Assembly (NCBI GenBank): GCA_021790655.1
Contig: JAJYGR010000041.1
Coordinates: 1-32,604 of the forward strand
DNA from: Acidobacteriota bacterium
GTDB taxonomy: Bacteria; Acidobacteriota; Terriglobia; Terriglobales; Acidobacteriaceae
DNA: 32,604 nucleotides
Direction: 5' to 3'
Below, in pieces: positions 30,980-32,604 of this stretch. Each line of letters opens with the position of its first letter. Within the stretch, counting starts at the first letter, position 1. Below the pieces are notes generated by a model. It had not been told where the DNA came from and made no database searches. It saw only the letters and a program-made list of their open reading frames with translations. The position numbers and the translations under genes were made by a program.

Positions 30980-32185
30980 CTACCGCAACACTCTGCGGAT
31001 GACTCCCATCGTAGCAAGTTTGGCCAGACGCTTCACAGGGGAATTTTTGGGAGCGAGGTTTCCGGAGTCTTTGCCAGCCGCAGTCGCTAACACCTGTCTG
31101 TAGAACATCCGCAACTGATCGGTGGATGCGGTCCAACTCCACCTTTCTGCTTCTCGTCGCGCATGGCGCCGGACACACTCTCGTTTCGCCGGGTCCTGAA
31201 GCAGGAGTCGCACCGCCTGGATCGCCTCCTGTTCCTCCTCAAAGAGAAAGCCGCTCACCCCATCCTCGACCAAATCGGGAATGCCTCCGGCCCGCGCCGC
31301 GATCACCGGGCAACCGGCAGCCATGGCTTCGAGCAGCACTAGACCGAGAGTCTCGGTACGGGAAGGAAGTACGAACATATCGGCTGAGGCGAAGGCGCAA
31401 GCCAACCGTTGCCCCTCCATATACCCAGGAAAGAAGGTGGGAGTGCCATGGAAGTGTTTTTCAAGTATGTTCCGATGCGGGCCTCCACCGACGAGAGCTA
31501 GACGCGCCTCGGGCATTGCACTGAGAATCCGTTTCAGTTGCTCTATGTTTTTCTCGGCTGAGAGTCGTCCCACATAGAGGAGCAAGGGTGAGTCGAGATG
31601 CCCTTGGCTAAGATAGGCGCGCATCCCGCGTGAAGCTCTCTCCTGGCAAAACAAGTCCGTATCGATGCCGCGCTGCCAGAGCACCACGCGAGCGATACCA
31701 TGACGGGTGAGATCATCCACCATCGCCGACGACGTACATAGATTGAGGGCGGCGCCGTTGTGCCGCGTCCTCAGCAGCTTCCAGACCAGACCTTCGATGG
31801 AGCCAAGCCGATAATAGTGCAGATATTTAGGCAGTTGCGTGTGATACGAGACGACCAGTGGGATTCGCAGGGTTGACGCATAGTAAATGCCTGCGACGCC
31901 CAACAGGACAGGATCAACAGCATGAATAACATCCGGCTGAAAGTCCAACAGCGTTTTGCGCATTGAACTGCGTGGCAGGGCGAGCCTGAGTTCTGGATAC
32001 AACGGAAATGGAACCGCCGGCATGCCGACTACCCGCGCGCCCTCGAAGTCCACGATGCCACCTTCAGGAGCAAAAATCAGAACTTCGTCGCCCGCCCTTC
32101 GCAACTGCGAAATCGTATTGCGGAGCCGCGTGACGATTCCATCTACCTTTGGAATGAAAGTTTCCGAGAAAAACGCGATCCGCAT
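30980..32185 (-). CDS. sqdX: Sulfoquinovosyltransferase SqdX (SQDG synthase)
   Basis: This 401-residue GT4 glycosyltransferase would transfer sulfoquinovose from UDP-sulfoquinovose to diacylglycerol, the last step of sulfolipid (SQDG) synthesis at the inner membrane. The opening MRIAFFSETFIPKVDGIVTR, the PFPLYPELRLALP segment, LLYVGRLSAEK near 202-212 and the EX7E motif with E278 and E286 fit SQD2/SqdX. The decisive point is context: sqdB, which makes the donor, ends 15 bases upstream on the same strand. A basic tail (PVKRLAKLATMGVIRRVLR) could be a membrane-binding helix. AAAGGGGA precedes the ATG. Without sqdB it would be called a generic GT4 enzyme. Confidence 0.83.
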   Translation of the reverse strand: MRIAFFSETFIPKVDGIVTRLRNTISQLRRAGDEVLIFAPEGGIVDFEGARVVGMPAVPFPLYPELRLALPRSSMRKTLLDFQPDVIHAVDPVLLGVAGIYYASTLRIPLVVSYHTQLPKYLHYYRLGSIEGLVWKLLRTRHNGAALNLCTSSAMVDDLTRHGIARVVLWQRGIDTDLFCQERASRGMRAYLSQGHLDSPLLLYVGRLSAEKNIEQLKRILSAMPEARLALVGGGPHRNILEKHFHGTPTFFPGYMEGQRLACAFASADMFVLPSRTETLGLVLLEAMAAGCPVIAARAGGIPDLVEDGVSGFLFEEEQEAIQAVRLLLQDPAKRECVRRHARREAERWSWTASTDQLRMFYRQVLATAAGKDSGNLAPKNSPVKRLAKLATMGVIRRVLR

Positions 32186-32200
32186 GCCGTCCCCTTTCCG

Positions 32201-32604
<404 letters not shown>

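Overview
The window looks like a chromosomal stretch of an Acidobacteriota bacterium (class Terriglobia is my best guess). The evidence is an Oar-like TonB-dependent receptor with an N-terminal carboxypeptidase-regulatory domain, small secreted proteins sharing an LPDAP motif after the signal peptide, a REP-associated IS200-like transposase, and moderately high G+C. This is inference from gene families; no rRNA or tRNA gene is present to confirm it.

Bases 1-17341 (all + strand) are a conjugation module of an integrative element or plasmid. A P-type (Trb) type IV secretion operon runs trbC (cut by the window start), trbD, trbE, trbG, trbI, a small lipoprotein, trbJ, trbL and trbF. It continues through 4-base overlaps into a degenerate receiver-like protein and a phage-type cytosine-5 DNA methyltransferase. 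After a 589-base gene-free leader come two single-stranded-DNA-binding proteins, a small membrane protein, a small hypothetical protein, and two winged-helix proteins that resemble the replication-relaxation family. Next is a segment dense in inverted repeats (13841-14015; a candidate oriT), a ribbon-helix-helix protein, the VirD4/TraG coupling protein and the TrbB/VirB11 ATPase. No classical relaxase, integrase or element end is visible, so the element extends left of the window or is incomplete.

Bases 17348-25541 (all - strand) hold a lipoprotein, a LysR regulator, a small membrane protein, a small secreted beta-rich protein, and an outer-membrane set. In that set a 1000-residue Oar-like receptor is flanked by two secreted members of one acidobacterial family.

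Bases 25542-26591 are about 1 kb without genes, containing a long two-part hairpin and regulatory-looking boxes. They are followed by an IS200-like/RAYT element (about 26592-27176) with stem-loops sharing one core.

Bases 27293-32604 are a lipid/glycan locus. A radical SAM/SPASM protein (-) is divergent from a GT4 glycosyltransferase (+). Converging on that is the - strand set sqdB (5' end outside the window), sqdX and a flippase-like membrane protein. sqdB and sqdX indicate sulfoquinovosyl diacylglycerol synthesis; the + strand glycosyltransferase is an evident sqdX paralogue. A direct-repeat box (TGTCGAGAAATGTC type) occurs four times between 25.6 and 28.6 kb, only in non-coding DNA. It may tie the receptor operon and the glycolipid locus to one regulator.
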